Shown here one piece after another: positions 35,401 through 43,458 of a stretch of 64,000 nucleotides of DNA. The notes under the pieces were generated by a model. That model saw nothing but the letters and a program-made list of their open reading frames with translations, had not been told where the DNA came from and did no database searches. Each line of letters begins with the position of its first letter. The stretch's first letter is position 1. The position numbers and the translations under genes are program-made. Source of the DNA: Bacteroidales bacterium UBA5197 (GTDB taxonomy: Bacteria; Bacteroidota; Bacteroidia; Bacteroidales; Lentimicrobiaceae); contig DHVX01000061.1 in the NCBI GenBank assembly GCA_002412885.1, forward strand, positions 1 to 64,000. The letters are read 5' to 3'.

Positions 35401-36923
35401 AGTTTATTTCAACAAACCCCGCCATGGATTCACTGCAGTTTTTTGCGATGGAAGCCACTTACAGCATGAAAGAAAACATCATCAATGCCAAAGAAGTAAA
35501 GATGATAAGGGTGGGCGATGCGGCAGTATTTCCCGGAAACGGCGAGGTTACGATACTGTCTGACGGTGTGATGAAACCACTTGAAAACGCAAACATCATT
35601 GCCAGCAGAAAAAACAAAGCATTTCGCATTTATAATGCGGCTGTCAATGTAAAATCAAGAAATGATTATTTCGCTTCGGGATATTATGATTACACCGATG
35701 ATCTTGGTGCCGTGCAGCCACTCTATTTTGAAGCCCTTACAATTGATGCCGGAGGAAACACTTCTGGTCTCGCCAAAATCGAATCAGAAGAATCATTTGC
35801 CTTGAGTACTCACTTTGATTTCACGGGTGAAATCAGTCTGAATGCGTCACAACCTTTGCTCACTTTTACCGGAGGATACCGCCCCCGCAGCGATTGCTTT
35901 GAGGAAAACGGGCCTTGGGTTTCGTTCAGTGCACCTGTAGATCCGAATTACATTAAACTCCCCGTTTCTCCCGTCATGCGCGACTACCTGGGCGATCCGG
36001 TTCTTGCAGCCATAGTTTATTCCGACTTTTTCAGCAGCGTATATCCTGCCATGTTCCGCAAACCCAAAGCATGGGGCGATACACTGGTGGCATCGGTAAG
36101 TGGTTTTATAACCTTCGACCGGAAATCAGAGGCATTTCTTATGGGCTCCGAAAACAGGCTGAACAACAGCACCACTGAAGGAAATCTGATGACCATCGAC
36201 ACACGGCAGTGCATCATTACTTCTGTCGGCGAAATTGAAACTGGCGCAGGACTTGGGCAGGTCAGTCAAAAAAGTTTCGGAAAGGTAACACATTACTCCA
36301 TTGCCGATTCAACAAGGTTTAATCTGGCAATTGCACTCAACTTTTTCTTTACTGATCTTGCACTGGGCAAACTTCGCGAAAGCCTGCAAAAAGCTGAACT
36401 TCAGGGAACGGACGTAAATTCTGACACTTACCGGACCCTGCTTACGGGCTTGCTTGGCTCAAAACAGGCGGGAGATGTACTTAACGAGCTGAACAATACA
36501 GGTCAATTAAGAAGACCACCCGCTGAAATGGTGCGCAGCATTACCCTCACCGACATTGATATGGTTTGGGATGGCAACCTGAAAAGCTTTGTGAGCGAAG
36601 GACAAATAGGAATTGCAGGAATACTCCGCGACCCCGTTAACCGAAAAGTAAACGGGTACGTTGAAATCGGCAAACGGCGCACCGGCGACATACTTAACCT
36701 GTACATCGAAATCAGCAGTACCGAATGGTATTTCTTCACTTACGGAAATGGAATTATGCAGGCCATTTCGTCGAACAACGATTTCAATAATATTATTGCC
36801 GGCCTTAAAGAGGACAAACGAACACTAAAAACACCAAACTCTGAAGAGGGCTATCAGTTCATCATTTCAACACCAGAGCGCAGAATAGCATTTATGCGAA
36901 AAATGCAATCGAGGGGAGGCTGA
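32439..36923 (+). CDS. Very large secreted protein, unknown function
   Basis: A 1494-residue protein with a signal peptide (ends SSFAQ/GVKLF). Apart from a helical stretch near 30-130 and a DNA-binding-like helical patch near 480-530 (LSELIEFMKKPVAQVKAMAINLSNRGYIIYNIDNERIEVT), it is almost entirely short alternating strands for more than 1200 residues (for example GKGTFFSEISLSNDGLEGSGSLKF and NKAFRIYNAAVNVKSRNDYFASGYYDY). This fits a long beta-rich periplasmic or surface filament or a lipid-bridging groove rather than an enzyme. No lipobox or type IX domain is seen. The genes around it (prmA, plsY, dnaN) are housekeeping. I do not recognise a family. Confidence 0.7.
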   Translation: MPQKLRYISALIATVFLLISNSSFAQGVKLFSEEPTAFLVELGEFMKQASDKESRQAMQQFTARWSSGEYEPSVQNKIISTFNVMMAQRMRPTPAFRDYLIALNSFQPNTGTKGILAWHKGLEPFLDGKSLRMLSTFLGNTVDLNQNKILFRSYANSWQFRNGDFTYDFDTTLIVKLEKVDLVCISGRDSIRIFETSGVHFPLQDKFAGNGGKVIWEDFNFDPQKVYATPGNYQINLKQTAWSADSANFYHKDFFSFPLTGKLEDRVTTGVSIERATSPKFVSYQTDLEIKQVFQGIDYRGGFTLEGSRIIGSGYGDQDATLWISRKGQPALKLTSRDFVIRPDRLSSQRAAVTWYHEGDSIFHPGVQLRYNHENRQILLNRSNGGASASPYFNSYHKLDMYFETLAYTLESDSMNFEMQKGIRQQGDALFESSNFYSEARYAQLQGIDEVNPINVIYNFVEKNDNRRNFHLSELIEFMKKPVAQVKAMAINLSNRGYIIYNIDNERIEVTDRLFDYLMARSKKQDYDVIQINSSVSGTSNATLNLNTFDLIIRGVPEVSISDSQAVYIYPRNKEILVQKNLDFVFTGKVKAGYFDFFANESSFEYGKFQLSMPQIDSISFKVDLPQKDRQPMQQVVVKNVLANLSGDLMIDAPDNKSGIKSLPQYPIFISKNDAFVFYDYHHIEKGTYKRDDFYYVVYPFTLDSLNKFTTDGLKFDGHLYSGSIMPDIKEPLRVMKDYSLGFTRTLAPEGLPVYDGKGTFFSEISLSNDGLEGSGSLKFMTSLSESDHFLFTPDSLTANLNRFTMQEQAVFPAFPQVEAEGITQFWLPFLDVMRLNTMPGEEFEMFNKKSYHSGALSLTSAGLLGRGKSRLDNADIESGTFVFSNQSFNTDTTNFQLYYPERPNLSLSVRIHPGRVDFRNSLATFGTPGKSVKIDLPQSRYICFMDKIEWRMKNEELYLTNSLAQRAALADTVSLTDLVDFDFSGSEFISTNPAMDSLQFFAMEATYSMKENIINAKEVKMIRVGDAAVFPGNGEVTILSDGVMKPLENANIIASRKNKAFRIYNAAVNVKSRNDYFASGYYDYTDDLGAVQPLYFEALTIDAGGNTSGLAKIESEESFALSTHFDFTGEISLNASQPLLTFTGGYRPRSDCFEENGPWVSFSAPVDPNYIKLPVSPVMRDYLGDPVLAAIVYSDFFSSVYPAMFRKPKAWGDTLVASVSGFITFDRKSEAFLMGSENRLNNSTTEGNLMTIDTRQCIITSVGEIETGAGLGQVSQKSFGKVTHYSIADSTRFNLAIALNFFFTDLALGKLRESLQKAELQGTDVNSDTYRTLLTGLLGSKQAGDVLNELNNTGQLRRPPAEMVRSITLTDIDMVWDGNLKSFVSEGQIGIAGILRDPVNRKVNGYVEIGKRRTGDILNLYIEISSTEWYFFTYGNGIMQAISSNNDFNNIIAGLKEDKRTLKTPNSEEGYQFIISTPERRIAFMRKMQSRGG

Positions 36924-36995
36924 ACAGAAATGGATTAACATCACACTGATCAGCAAAAAAACAAGAAAATTGTTTCAGACATTAACAAACAAAAT

Positions 36996-37646
36996 ATGGC
37001 ATATTTCTACATCGCGATGGCTTTTATACTCGCTTATCTGCTTGGATCAATCCCTTCATCGGTTTGGGTAGGAAAATGGTTCTACGGGCTGGATATCCGT
37101 AACGAAGGCAGCGGAAATGCAGGAGCAACCAATACCATCAGGGTACTGGGTCTAAAAGCGGGAATTCCTGTATTGCTTTTTGATGTTTTTAAAGCATGGC
37201 TGGCAGTTGGTATCGCGAACTGGATTACATACGACGGATTCAGTCAGAATCAGGAAGTAATTTACCGCATCCTGCTTGGTGCTGCAGCCGTTATCGGACA
37301 TGTATATCCTGTGTTTGCAGGCTTCAGGGGAGGAAAGGGCGTTGCCAGCCTGGTTGGAGTGGTAATTGCGCTTTATCCTGCTGCCTTTCTGATTATTCTC
37401 GGATGTTTTATTGTCGTTATGGTGTTTACCCGTACCGTATCACTGGCATCAATTATCAGCTCGCTGGCTTTTCCGGTTGTGGTAATATTTGTTTTTGGCG
37501 AAACCCGCGTCCCGTTGATCATTCTCGCAGTTGCTGTTGCTGTTTTTGTTCCTTACACCCACCGTGAGAACATCAAAAGGCTACTCAATGGCACAGAAAA
37601 GAAATTTGATTTCGGGAAAAACAAGATCACAAAAAAAATGGGTTAA
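36996..37646 (+). CDS. plsY: Acyl-phosphate:glycerol-3-phosphate acyltransferase
   Basis: PlsY makes lysophosphatidic acid from acyl-phosphate and glycerol 3-phosphate, the first membrane step of phospholipid synthesis. The 216-residue protein is polytopic with the three conserved loops: YLLGSIPSSVWVGKWF, DIRNEGSGNAGATNTIRVLG (glycerol-phosphate site) and VFAGFRGGKGVAS. It follows the 1494-residue gene after 72 bases and precedes dnaN. Confidence 0.95.
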   Translation: MAYFYIAMAFILAYLLGSIPSSVWVGKWFYGLDIRNEGSGNAGATNTIRVLGLKAGIPVLLFDVFKAWLAVGIANWITYDGFSQNQEVIYRILLGAAAVIGHVYPVFAGFRGGKGVASLVGVVIALYPAAFLIILGCFIVVMVFTRTVSLASIISSLAFPVVVIFVFGETRVPLIILAVAVAVFVPYTHRENIKRLLNGTEKKFDFGKNKITKKMG

Positions 37647-37685
37647 TAAAGTGTTGATAATTTTCTTTAATGCCCTGTCGTATAA

Positions 37686-37717
37686 TTGGTGCATTGTCAA
37701 TTAATTTTATAATTTTA
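37686..37717 (+). promoter_or_regulatory. dnaN promoter
   Basis: TTG (37686-37688), 21 bases and TAATTTTA (37710-37717) match the -33/-7 consensus except for the last base. The ATG lies 44 bases downstream. Confidence 0.5.
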
Positions 37718-37761
37718 CCGGAAAGTTCAACAGTCACTACAACAAAGAAAATCACTTAATT

Positions 37762-38883
37762 ATGAGATTTATAGTTTCAAGCCAAAGTCTTCTCAGAAGC
37801 CTACAATCAATCAGTGGTGTATTAAATTCAAGCAATACACTGCCCATTCTTGACGATTTTTTATTTGAATTAAATGATAACACGCTTCAGATAACGGCTT
37901 CCGATCTGGAAACCACCATGCGGGTGACTATTGAAACAAATATGGCCGAGGAAGGTGGTTCAGTTGCCATACCTGCCAAAATCCTGCTGGAACTGTTAAA
38001 AACTTACGGCGACACACCGCTTACTTTTACCATTGATAAACTTCTGGGTATTGAAATAGCTGCCGATGAAGCCAAATTCAAAATAGCCGGACACAATGCC
38101 GACGAATTCCCCAAAGCGCCGCAAATGGATGAAGTTGCTACCATTGTCCTTCCTGCTGAATTGCTTCTTACTGCCATCAACAAAACCATTTTTGCTACCG
38201 GCAGCGACGACCTCCGGCCAGCCATGTCAGGCGTTTACTGTGATCTTTCACCCGACTCTGTGATTTTTGTTGCCACCGATGCCCACAAACTCGTGCGTTA
38301 CAAACGCTCCGATGTCAGCGCTTCGGAAAGCACCACTTTCATAATGCCTAAAAAACCGCTCAACCAGCTTAAAAATATCCTTTCAGCCGACAATACCGAG
38401 GTAAATGTAGAGTATAATGGCACAAATGCACGTTTTTCTTTTAAAAACACTGATCTGGTTTGCCGCCTGATCGAAGGCAGATACCCCAACTACGAAGCGG
38501 TTATTCCTACTGACAATCCGAATACTCTGATTGTTGACCGTCTTTCGCTGATCACCACGCTGCGCCGGGCATCCTTTTTTGCCAATAAATCAACAAATCA
38601 AATCAGGCTCACCATCTCAGGGCAGGAGCTCTATATTGATGCCGAAGATGTTGATTTCGCACATGAGTCAAGACAGAGACTGAGTTGCAGTTTTAATGGC
38701 GAAGACATGGAAATCGGATTTAATAGCCGTTTTCTGGTAGAAATGCTTACCAATCTGAACACCGAAAACATCCGCCTCGAAATGTCAGCTCCGAACCGTG
38801 CCGGCATACTCCGTCCGGTTGAAGGCGAAAATCCTGCTGAAGATATCCTTATGCTGGTAATGCCGGTGATGCTGAATTCATAG
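37762..38883 (+). CDS. dnaN: DNA polymerase III sliding clamp (beta subunit)
   Basis: DnaN forms the ring that tethers the replicative polymerase to DNA. The 373-residue protein has three clamp domains of about 120 residues each, starting MRFIVSSQSLLRSLQSISGVLNSSNTLPILDDFLFE. The expected interior pattern includes the PAMSGVYCDL segment near residue 153 and the C-terminal LMLVMPVML tail that lines the partner-binding pocket. It is not next to dnaA here. A terminator follows. Confidence 0.96.
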   Translation: MRFIVSSQSLLRSLQSISGVLNSSNTLPILDDFLFELNDNTLQITASDLETTMRVTIETNMAEEGGSVAIPAKILLELLKTYGDTPLTFTIDKLLGIEIAADEAKFKIAGHNADEFPKAPQMDEVATIVLPAELLLTAINKTIFATGSDDLRPAMSGVYCDLSPDSVIFVATDAHKLVRYKRSDVSASESTTFIMPKKPLNQLKNILSADNTEVNVEYNGTNARFSFKNTDLVCRLIEGRYPNYEAVIPTDNPNTLIVDRLSLITTLRRASFFANKSTNQIRLTISGQELYIDAEDVDFAHESRQRLSCSFNGEDMEIGFNSRFLVEMLTNLNTENIRLEMSAPNRAGILRPVEGENPAEDILMLVMPVMLNS

Positions 38884-38898
38884 ATAAATTTCTTTCCT

Positions 38899-38940
38899 AA
38901 AAACGGGCTTCATTTCCAGGAAATGATGCCCGTTTTTTTT
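38899..38940 (+). terminator. dnaN terminator
   Basis: AAAACGGGC and GCCCGTTTT form a perfect stem around a CATTTCC-AGG-AAATG inner hairpin, followed by a run of T. Confidence 0.88.
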
Positions 38941-38995
38941 AACCTTTATGAATCAATTATTCCGCTCAATTGTTATAATTACTAAACAAACAATC

Positions 38996-39550
38996 ATGAA
39001 AACAACATCATCACTTCCACTGATTCTTCTAACTTTTTCAATTGGAATTGTACTTTCGTTTTCTTCATGCGAGAAAGTAAAAGACCTCGCCAAATTCGAT
39101 ATTACCTATTCAAATCCTGATATCAGGTTCACCCTCGATTCGATGGACTACCTGCCAAAATCCGAAAAATTACTGCTCGAGCAGACTCTTACCGTCAACA
39201 TCGACAGCATCATTGCGAAACACGAACTTGATGGCATTGAAAATGCAAAATTTGAGCAGGTAAGCATTGAAATTGAATCTCCCGCACAGGCAAACTTTAA
39301 CTGGCTTACTTCAGCACGTGCGACAGTAAGCGCTCAGGGGATCAACGAAACCGAAGTTGCTGCAACCACCTCAATAGCCGCTGATGGCCGATCAGTAGAC
39401 CTCACTTTAAGCAATACCGAAGTAATCTCACAGATTTCGACAGGTAGTTTTACGTTGAGACTCTACGGCAATGTTACCCCTCCGCTGCCAGCCGGCACTT
39501 TAATGATGCTGATCAAATCAAAGATTAAAATGACAGTTAAGCCCTTATAA
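38996..39550 (+). CDS. Lipoprotein, unknown function
   Basis: With the ATG at 38996 this is a 184-residue lipoprotein (lipobox FSSC, Cys25). The frame extends upstream to 38948, but the shorter form gives a normal signal peptide. The mature part is predicted beta-rich (FDITYSNPDIRFTLDS, FEQVSIEIESPAQANFNWLTSARATVSAQ, TGSFTLRLYGNVTPPLPAGTLMMLIKSKIKMTV) and resembles small beta-sandwich domains of Bacteroidota surface lipoproteins, but no family name can be given. It is a single gene behind the dnaN terminator. Confidence 0.7.
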   Translation: MKTTSSLPLILLTFSIGIVLSFSSCEKVKDLAKFDITYSNPDIRFTLDSMDYLPKSEKLLLEQTLTVNIDSIIAKHELDGIENAKFEQVSIEIESPAQANFNWLTSARATVSAQGINETEVAATTSIAADGRSVDLTLSNTEVISQISTGSFTLRLYGNVTPPLPAGTLMMLIKSKIKMTVKPL

Positions 39551-39683
39551 AAACAAAGAGGATGATGCAATTAACCCTCCATATCCAAAGGTTTCGTTCA
39601 TTATGTTCATAGTTACATGGTTCTGCAAAGCAAAAGCTCTGAGATGAGGTAATTGTCAGTACTGGGCCAAACTCGAAAAGACG

Positions 39684-40103
39684 ATGGAAACAGTTTTTGA
39701 TTTTTCCATGATAGCTCCATGCGGCATCAATTGCGGCACATGTTATGCTTTTCAGCGAACAAAGAACAGATGTGTTGGCTGCCTTACTCCGGAAGGAAAT
39801 AAACCCAGACACTGCAACTTATGCAGCATAAAAAATTGCGGGCACCATCCTCAAAACGGCTCAAACCATTGCTATGATTGTGAAATCTTCCCCTGTAAAC
39901 GACTGAAACAACTTGACAAACGTTACCGCAGCAAATATCACAGCAGCCTGATTCAAAACCTGAAAGATCTGAAGGTTATGGGTGAGGATCTTTACATGGA
40001 AAGGGAAAAGGTCAGATGCCGGTGCAAGGTGTGCGATGCTGTAATCTGCATTCATGCAAAGGAATGCCAGACTTGTAAAACACCATTACCCGAATTAATT
40101 TGA
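39684..40103 (+). CDS. DUF3795 cysteine-rich protein
   Basis: A 139-residue cytoplasmic protein with about 17 cysteines in zinc- or iron-sulfur-type pairs: CGINCGTC at residues 11-18, CVGC, CNLCSIKNC, CYDCEIFPC and two more CxC/CxxC pairs at the C-terminus (RCRCKVC, CQTC). The pattern is that of DUF3795, found in many anaerobes and without known function. It sits alone and converges with the ABC-F gene. Confidence 0.82.
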   Translation: METVFDFSMIAPCGINCGTCYAFQRTKNRCVGCLTPEGNKPRHCNLCSIKNCGHHPQNGSNHCYDCEIFPCKRLKQLDKRYRSKYHSSLIQNLKDLKVMGEDLYMEREKVRCRCKVCDAVICIHAKECQTCKTPLPELI

Positions 40104-40142
40104 TTTTTTCGGGCGATAACAAGTAAAAAGGAATCGTTCTGA

Positions 40143-42029
40143 TTATTCAAACAATTCGCTAAGTTCAAGCCAGCGGTTGGTTTTCTCTTCGAGGTTTGTT
40201 TCTGTTTCCTGATAATTGCGACTCAGGTTTTCAAGTTCTTCGGGGCTGCAATTGCCGCTGTTCATTTTTTCGAGCACTTCGTGTTTCATGGTTTCGAGCA
40301 ACTGAATCTCGCGGTCAAGTGCTTCAAATTCGGTTTTCTCTTTGTAGGATGGCTTTTTGAGCTTTGCCGAGGCATCGACCTCTCTTACCGGTTTTACGGC
40401 TGCCTGAAGCTTCTGTTTGGCTGCAAGAGCCTCCTCGGCCATCTTTATTCTGTAATAATCAGAATAATTGCCATAGTAATCTTTCACCTTCCCATTTCCT
40501 TCAAAAACAAAGACGTGGTCAACAATTTTATCCATAAAGAACCTGTCGTGCGACACCACCAGCAAACATCCTTCAAAATTCATAAGAAAATCTTCGAGCA
40601 GGTTCAATGTATGAATGTCAAGATCGTTGGTGGGCTCATCAAGAATCAAAAAATTGGGATTTTTGAGCAATTGCATCAAAAGAAACAATCTTCGTTTTTC
40701 TCCTCCGCTAAGGCTTGAGAAGTAATTATATTGCAGAACACCAGGAAAGTTAAAGTGGGTGAGAAAAGCAGAAGCCGAAATCCTCCCTTTTCCCATCGGC
40801 ATTTCCTCGGCAATATCGCGGGCAATGTCAATCACACGCCTGTCTTCCTGAGACTGAAATCCTTCCTGTGAGTAATATCCATAAACAATGGTCTGACCGG
40901 TAGTAATTTTGCCCATATCAGGGTGCAGAGATCCGGTAATCATATTGAGCAGGGTCGATTTTCCGGAACCATTTTTACCTACCACCCCTACTTTATCTCC
41001 CTTTTTGAAGGTGTAAGAGAAATTGTCGATCAGTCGGTTTTCGCCAAATGATTTATGAATGTTATTCATCTCAAGAATTTTACCGCCAATACGCGTCATA
41101 CGCACTTCGAGCGGCCCGGAATCCTTTTCAACACGCTTGCCTGCTTTTTCCTGAATCTCGTAAAAGGTATCAATTCTGGCTTTTGATTTTGTAGTTCGCG
41201 CTTTGGGCATACGACGCATCCATTCGAGCTCTTTTCTGAACTGACCTTTTGCTTTTTCCGTTTCGGTTTGCTCAATGACTTCGCGTTCAGCTTTCTTTTC
41301 AAGGAAGTAGGAATAATTTCCTTTGTAGCGATAAATCCGGTTGTTATCCATTTCTAGGATTTCGTTGCAAACGTTATCCAGAAAGTACCTGTCGTGGGTC
41401 ACAACCAGCAGACTGAGGTTTTGCCTTGAAAGATAATCTTCAAGCCATTCAATCATTTCAATATCCAGGTGATTGGTAGGTTCATCGAGGATGAGCAGAT
41501 CAGTTTCTTCAAGCAGTGCTTTTGCGAGTGAAACTTTTTTGCGCTGACCACCCGATAACTCACCTGCTTTTTGATCGAGATCGGTAATTTTAAACCGGCT
41601 GAGTATTTCTTTAATTCTCACATCATAATCCCATCCATTCACCCGTTCCATGGCATTGGTAGCCATTTCCAGCATTTTATGGGCATCGGGCGAATCGTCG
41701 GTTTTAAGTCGGTTAATGCTGAACTCATAATCGCGGATGGCCCGCATAAATTCATTTTCAGCATTAAAAAGGATATCAAAGACGGTTTGATCGTCCTGCA
41801 TTTCAGGATTCTGCGACAAGTATCCCCATCTGATGTCTCTGCGAAAAGTAATGGAACCACTGTCGGGCAGGTCGAGCCCGGCTATAATATTGAGCAGACT
41901 GCTTTTTCCGGCACCGTTGCGGGCAATAAGTGCGACCTTACTACCCTGATCGATTCCGAATGTAATGTCGCTGAAGAGTTCTTTCTCTCCGTATGATTTG
42001 CTTAGTTGTTCAATGAGAAGATAATTCAA
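40143..42029 (-). CDS. ABC-F family ATPase (Uup/YdiF type)
   Basis: A 628-residue soluble ABC protein with two nucleotide-binding domains and no membrane part; ABC-F proteins act on ribosomes. Domain 1 has Walker A ARNGAGKSSLLN (near 36), signature ELSGGQRKKVSLAKAL and Walker B LLILDEPTNHLD. Domain 2 has GKNGSGKSTLLNMITG (near 352), LSGGEKRRLFLL and FLILDEPTNDLD. A charged linker (245-310) and a C-terminal coiled coil (about 540-628) are of the Uup type. Translation starts with TTG at 42029, as no ATG fits MNYLLIEQLSKSYGE. A perfect -7 box (TATCTTTG) is at 42050-42057 on the minus strand. Confidence 0.92.
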   Translation of the reverse strand: MNYLLIEQLSKSYGEKELFSDITFGIDQGSKVALIARNGAGKSSLLNIIAGLDLPDSGSITFRRDIRWGYLSQNPEMQDDQTVFDILFNAENEFMRAIRDYEFSINRLKTDDSPDAHKMLEMATNAMERVNGWDYDVRIKEILSRFKITDLDQKAGELSGGQRKKVSLAKALLEETDLLILDEPTNHLDIEMIEWLEDYLSRQNLSLLVVTHDRYFLDNVCNEILEMDNNRIYRYKGNYSYFLEKKAEREVIEQTETEKAKGQFRKELEWMRRMPKARTTKSKARIDTFYEIQEKAGKRVEKDSGPLEVRMTRIGGKILEMNNIHKSFGENRLIDNFSYTFKKGDKVGVVGKNGSGKSTLLNMITGSLHPDMGKITTGQTIVYGYYSQEGFQSQEDRRVIDIARDIAEEMPMGKGRISASAFLTHFNFPGVLQYNYFSSLSGGEKRRLFLLMQLLKNPNFLILDEPTNDLDIHTLNLLEDFLMNFEGCLLVVSHDRFFMDKIVDHVFVFEGNGKVKDYYGNYSDYYRIKMAEEALAAKQKLQAAVKPVREVDASAKLKKPSYKEKTEFEALDREIQLLETMKHEVLEKMNSGNCSPEELENLSRNYQETETNLEEKTNRWLELSELFE

Positions 42030-42049
42030 GGCCAGGTATTTTATGGCAA

Positions 42050-42057
42050 CAAAGATA
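42050..42057 (-). promoter_or_regulatory. -7 box of the ABC-F gene
   Basis: TATCTTTG on the minus strand matches TAnnTTTG exactly, 20 bases before the TTG start. Confidence 0.6.
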
Positions 42058-42098
42058 AACCATAACCTGAAGCCAAAGGGCAGGATAATGCAATTGTG

Positions 42099-42130
42099 AT
42101 TCAGAAAAAAGCCTCAGGCGAGGCTTTCTG
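42099..42130 (-). terminator. Cold-shock gene terminator
   Basis: AAAGCCTC-GCC-TGAGGCTTTTTT on the minus strand: a GC-rich stem followed by a T-run just behind the csp stop codon. Confidence 0.85.
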
Positions 42131-42148
42131 GCATTACGAAATAGAAAG

Positions 42149-42340
42149 CTATACCTTTTTTACATCTACGGCTTTCTTTCCTCTTTTGTCCTCTGCAATT
42201 TCGAAAGTTACAAGATCATTCTCGTTTACTTTCTCCGAAAGGCCGGTGGCATGAACAAAAACATCATGCTGGGTTTCATCATCAACGATAAAACCAAAGC
42301 CCTTACGTTCATTGAAAAATTTAACTTTACCGGTAGGCAT
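42149..42340 (-). CDS. Cold-shock domain protein
   Basis: A 63-residue single cold-shock (OB-fold) domain that binds single-stranded RNA or DNA and melts RNA structure. RNP1 (KGFGFI) and RNP2 (DVFVHATG) are intact. The protein begins MPTGKVKFFNERKGFGF, standard for CspA-type proteins. It has its own consensus promoter and terminator. The region upstream is AT-rich and gene-free. Confidence 0.95.
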   Translation of the reverse strand: MPTGKVKFFNERKGFGFIVDDETQHDVFVHATGLSEKVNENDLVTFEIAEDKRGKKAVDVKKV

Positions 42341-42368
42341 AACAATTGGAAATTAGAGATTAACATTA

Positions 42369-42399
42369 CAAATATAACATAAAAAACGCAAAAATCAAA
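42369..42399 (-). promoter_or_regulatory. Cold-shock gene promoter
   Basis: On the minus strand TTTG (42396-42399), 19 bases and TATATTTG (42369-42376) match both consensus boxes exactly. The leader before the ATG is only about 22-25 bases, unlike the long structured leaders of E. coli cspA. Confidence 0.8.
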
Positions 42400-42780
42400 T
42401 TAAGGTTCAATTTTAAGATAATATGTTGCAGCGACGAATTGATTTACAATACATGCATCCGACTTTTAAACAGACAACGATCTTAAAAAAAACCAAATAT
42501 CCGGCAAGTGGCATTGCAGTTTGTTACGATAAATGAATACCAAAATAAGTCAGATTTAGGCGAAACTGAAGGAAACAGGAACGCCGAAAAGTGATTTTCG
42601 AATGTGTTATTTTGATAAATGTAAATTATGTTTACAAATATTTTGCTTTTTCAATTGCATTTACTGTATATTTTATTTACATTATTAATATGCATCATTT
42701 TTATATGATACTCTATTTCAGTGTCTTAAAATTATAGTGATATTTATTTTCACTTATAGGTAAATTTTTTCACTTTTTAC
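42400..42780. other. AT-rich gene-free region
   Basis: About 380 bases of AT-rich DNA between the divergent csp and DUF4402 genes, with no open frame or clear hairpin. Confidence 0.5.
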
Positions 42781-42812
42781 TTGACAACGCACATATTGTT
42801 GTTGTACATTTA
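42781..42812 (+). promoter_or_regulatory. Promoter of the DUF4402 gene
   Basis: TTG (42781-42783), 21 bases and TACATTTA (42805-42812) resemble the -33/-7 pair, with one mismatch in the -7 box. The TTG that opens the longest frame is thus probably the -33 element. Confidence 0.55.
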
Positions 42813-42831
42813 CATAAAAAAAAAAACATCC

Positions 42832-43254
42832 ATGAACTCCCGCTCATTAACCACCCTAATTTTCCTTCTGAGCATTTCAGTTGCCGGAGCGTGGGGACAG
42901 GTGCGGGTTACTGGTCATGTTTTTGCAGAAGTAGTTGAATCTGCCAATGCAACTTTTAACGGCGAGACTTCTTTCCAACTCAACGAAGTTGAAAGCATGA
43001 ATAATGTTAGTGTCGGAAATATCAGCATTTCAGGCAAACCACAATCACATTGCAACTTTACCATCAATGATGGTGTAGTTAAAAACCAAAACGGAGAAGA
43101 GTTTACTCTGCCCACAACTTCGGACAATACTCAGGGGTCACTGACGACCAATGAGAAAGGAAAACGCAACCTTGCAATGACAGTGAAAACTGATAATTTG
43201 CCAAAAGGTGATCAATATTGCGGTAATTACAATATTACGTTTGCATACAATTGA
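42832..43254 (+). CDS. Secreted DUF4402 domain protein
   Basis: Starting at ATG 42832, this is a 140-residue exported protein (signal peptide MNSRSLTTLIFLLSISVAGAWG). The rest is one DUF4402 domain, a small beta-sandwich of 120 residues: VRVTGHVFAEVVESANATF at the start, the NVSVGNISISGKPQSHC strand pair and a C-terminal DQYCGNYNITFAYN strand. Such proteins are pilin- or surface-like in several phyla, but function is unknown. It stands alone with its own promoter and a strong terminator. Confidence 0.8.
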   Translation: MNSRSLTTLIFLLSISVAGAWGQVRVTGHVFAEVVESANATFNGETSFQLNEVESMNNVSVGNISISGKPQSHCNFTINDGVVKNQNGEEFTLPTTSDNTQGSLTTNEKGKRNLAMTVKTDNLPKGDQYCGNYNITFAYN

Positions 43255-43275
43255 TTCTTACTTTTCCTATTTTCG

Positions 43276-43317
43276 CAGATGCATTCTATTACGGGGAGAA
43301 TGCATCTGTTTTTTTTT
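43276..43317 (+). terminator. DUF4402 gene terminator
   Basis: Perfect 12-bp stem (CAGATGCATTCT, 43276-43287; AGAATGCATCTG, 43297-43308) followed by nine or more T. Confidence 0.93.
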
Positions 43318-43358
43318 GGATGATAAGACCGGGAAGATGCAGAACTATATAAAGCTAT

Positions 43359-43381
43359 AAAAAAGAGCCCGCTGTGGCGGG
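43359..43381 (-). terminator. DUF4919 gene terminator
   Basis: On the minus strand CCCGC-CACA-GCGGG is followed by CTCTTTTTT, downstream of the gene ending at 43459. Confidence 0.75.
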
Positions 43382-43458
43382 TTAGAAAAACCTGAAGAAC
43401 CCTTAAACAGAAAAAAAAGAAAAGTATCAGACAGCGAAAGAAATGAAACCCTTGAATC

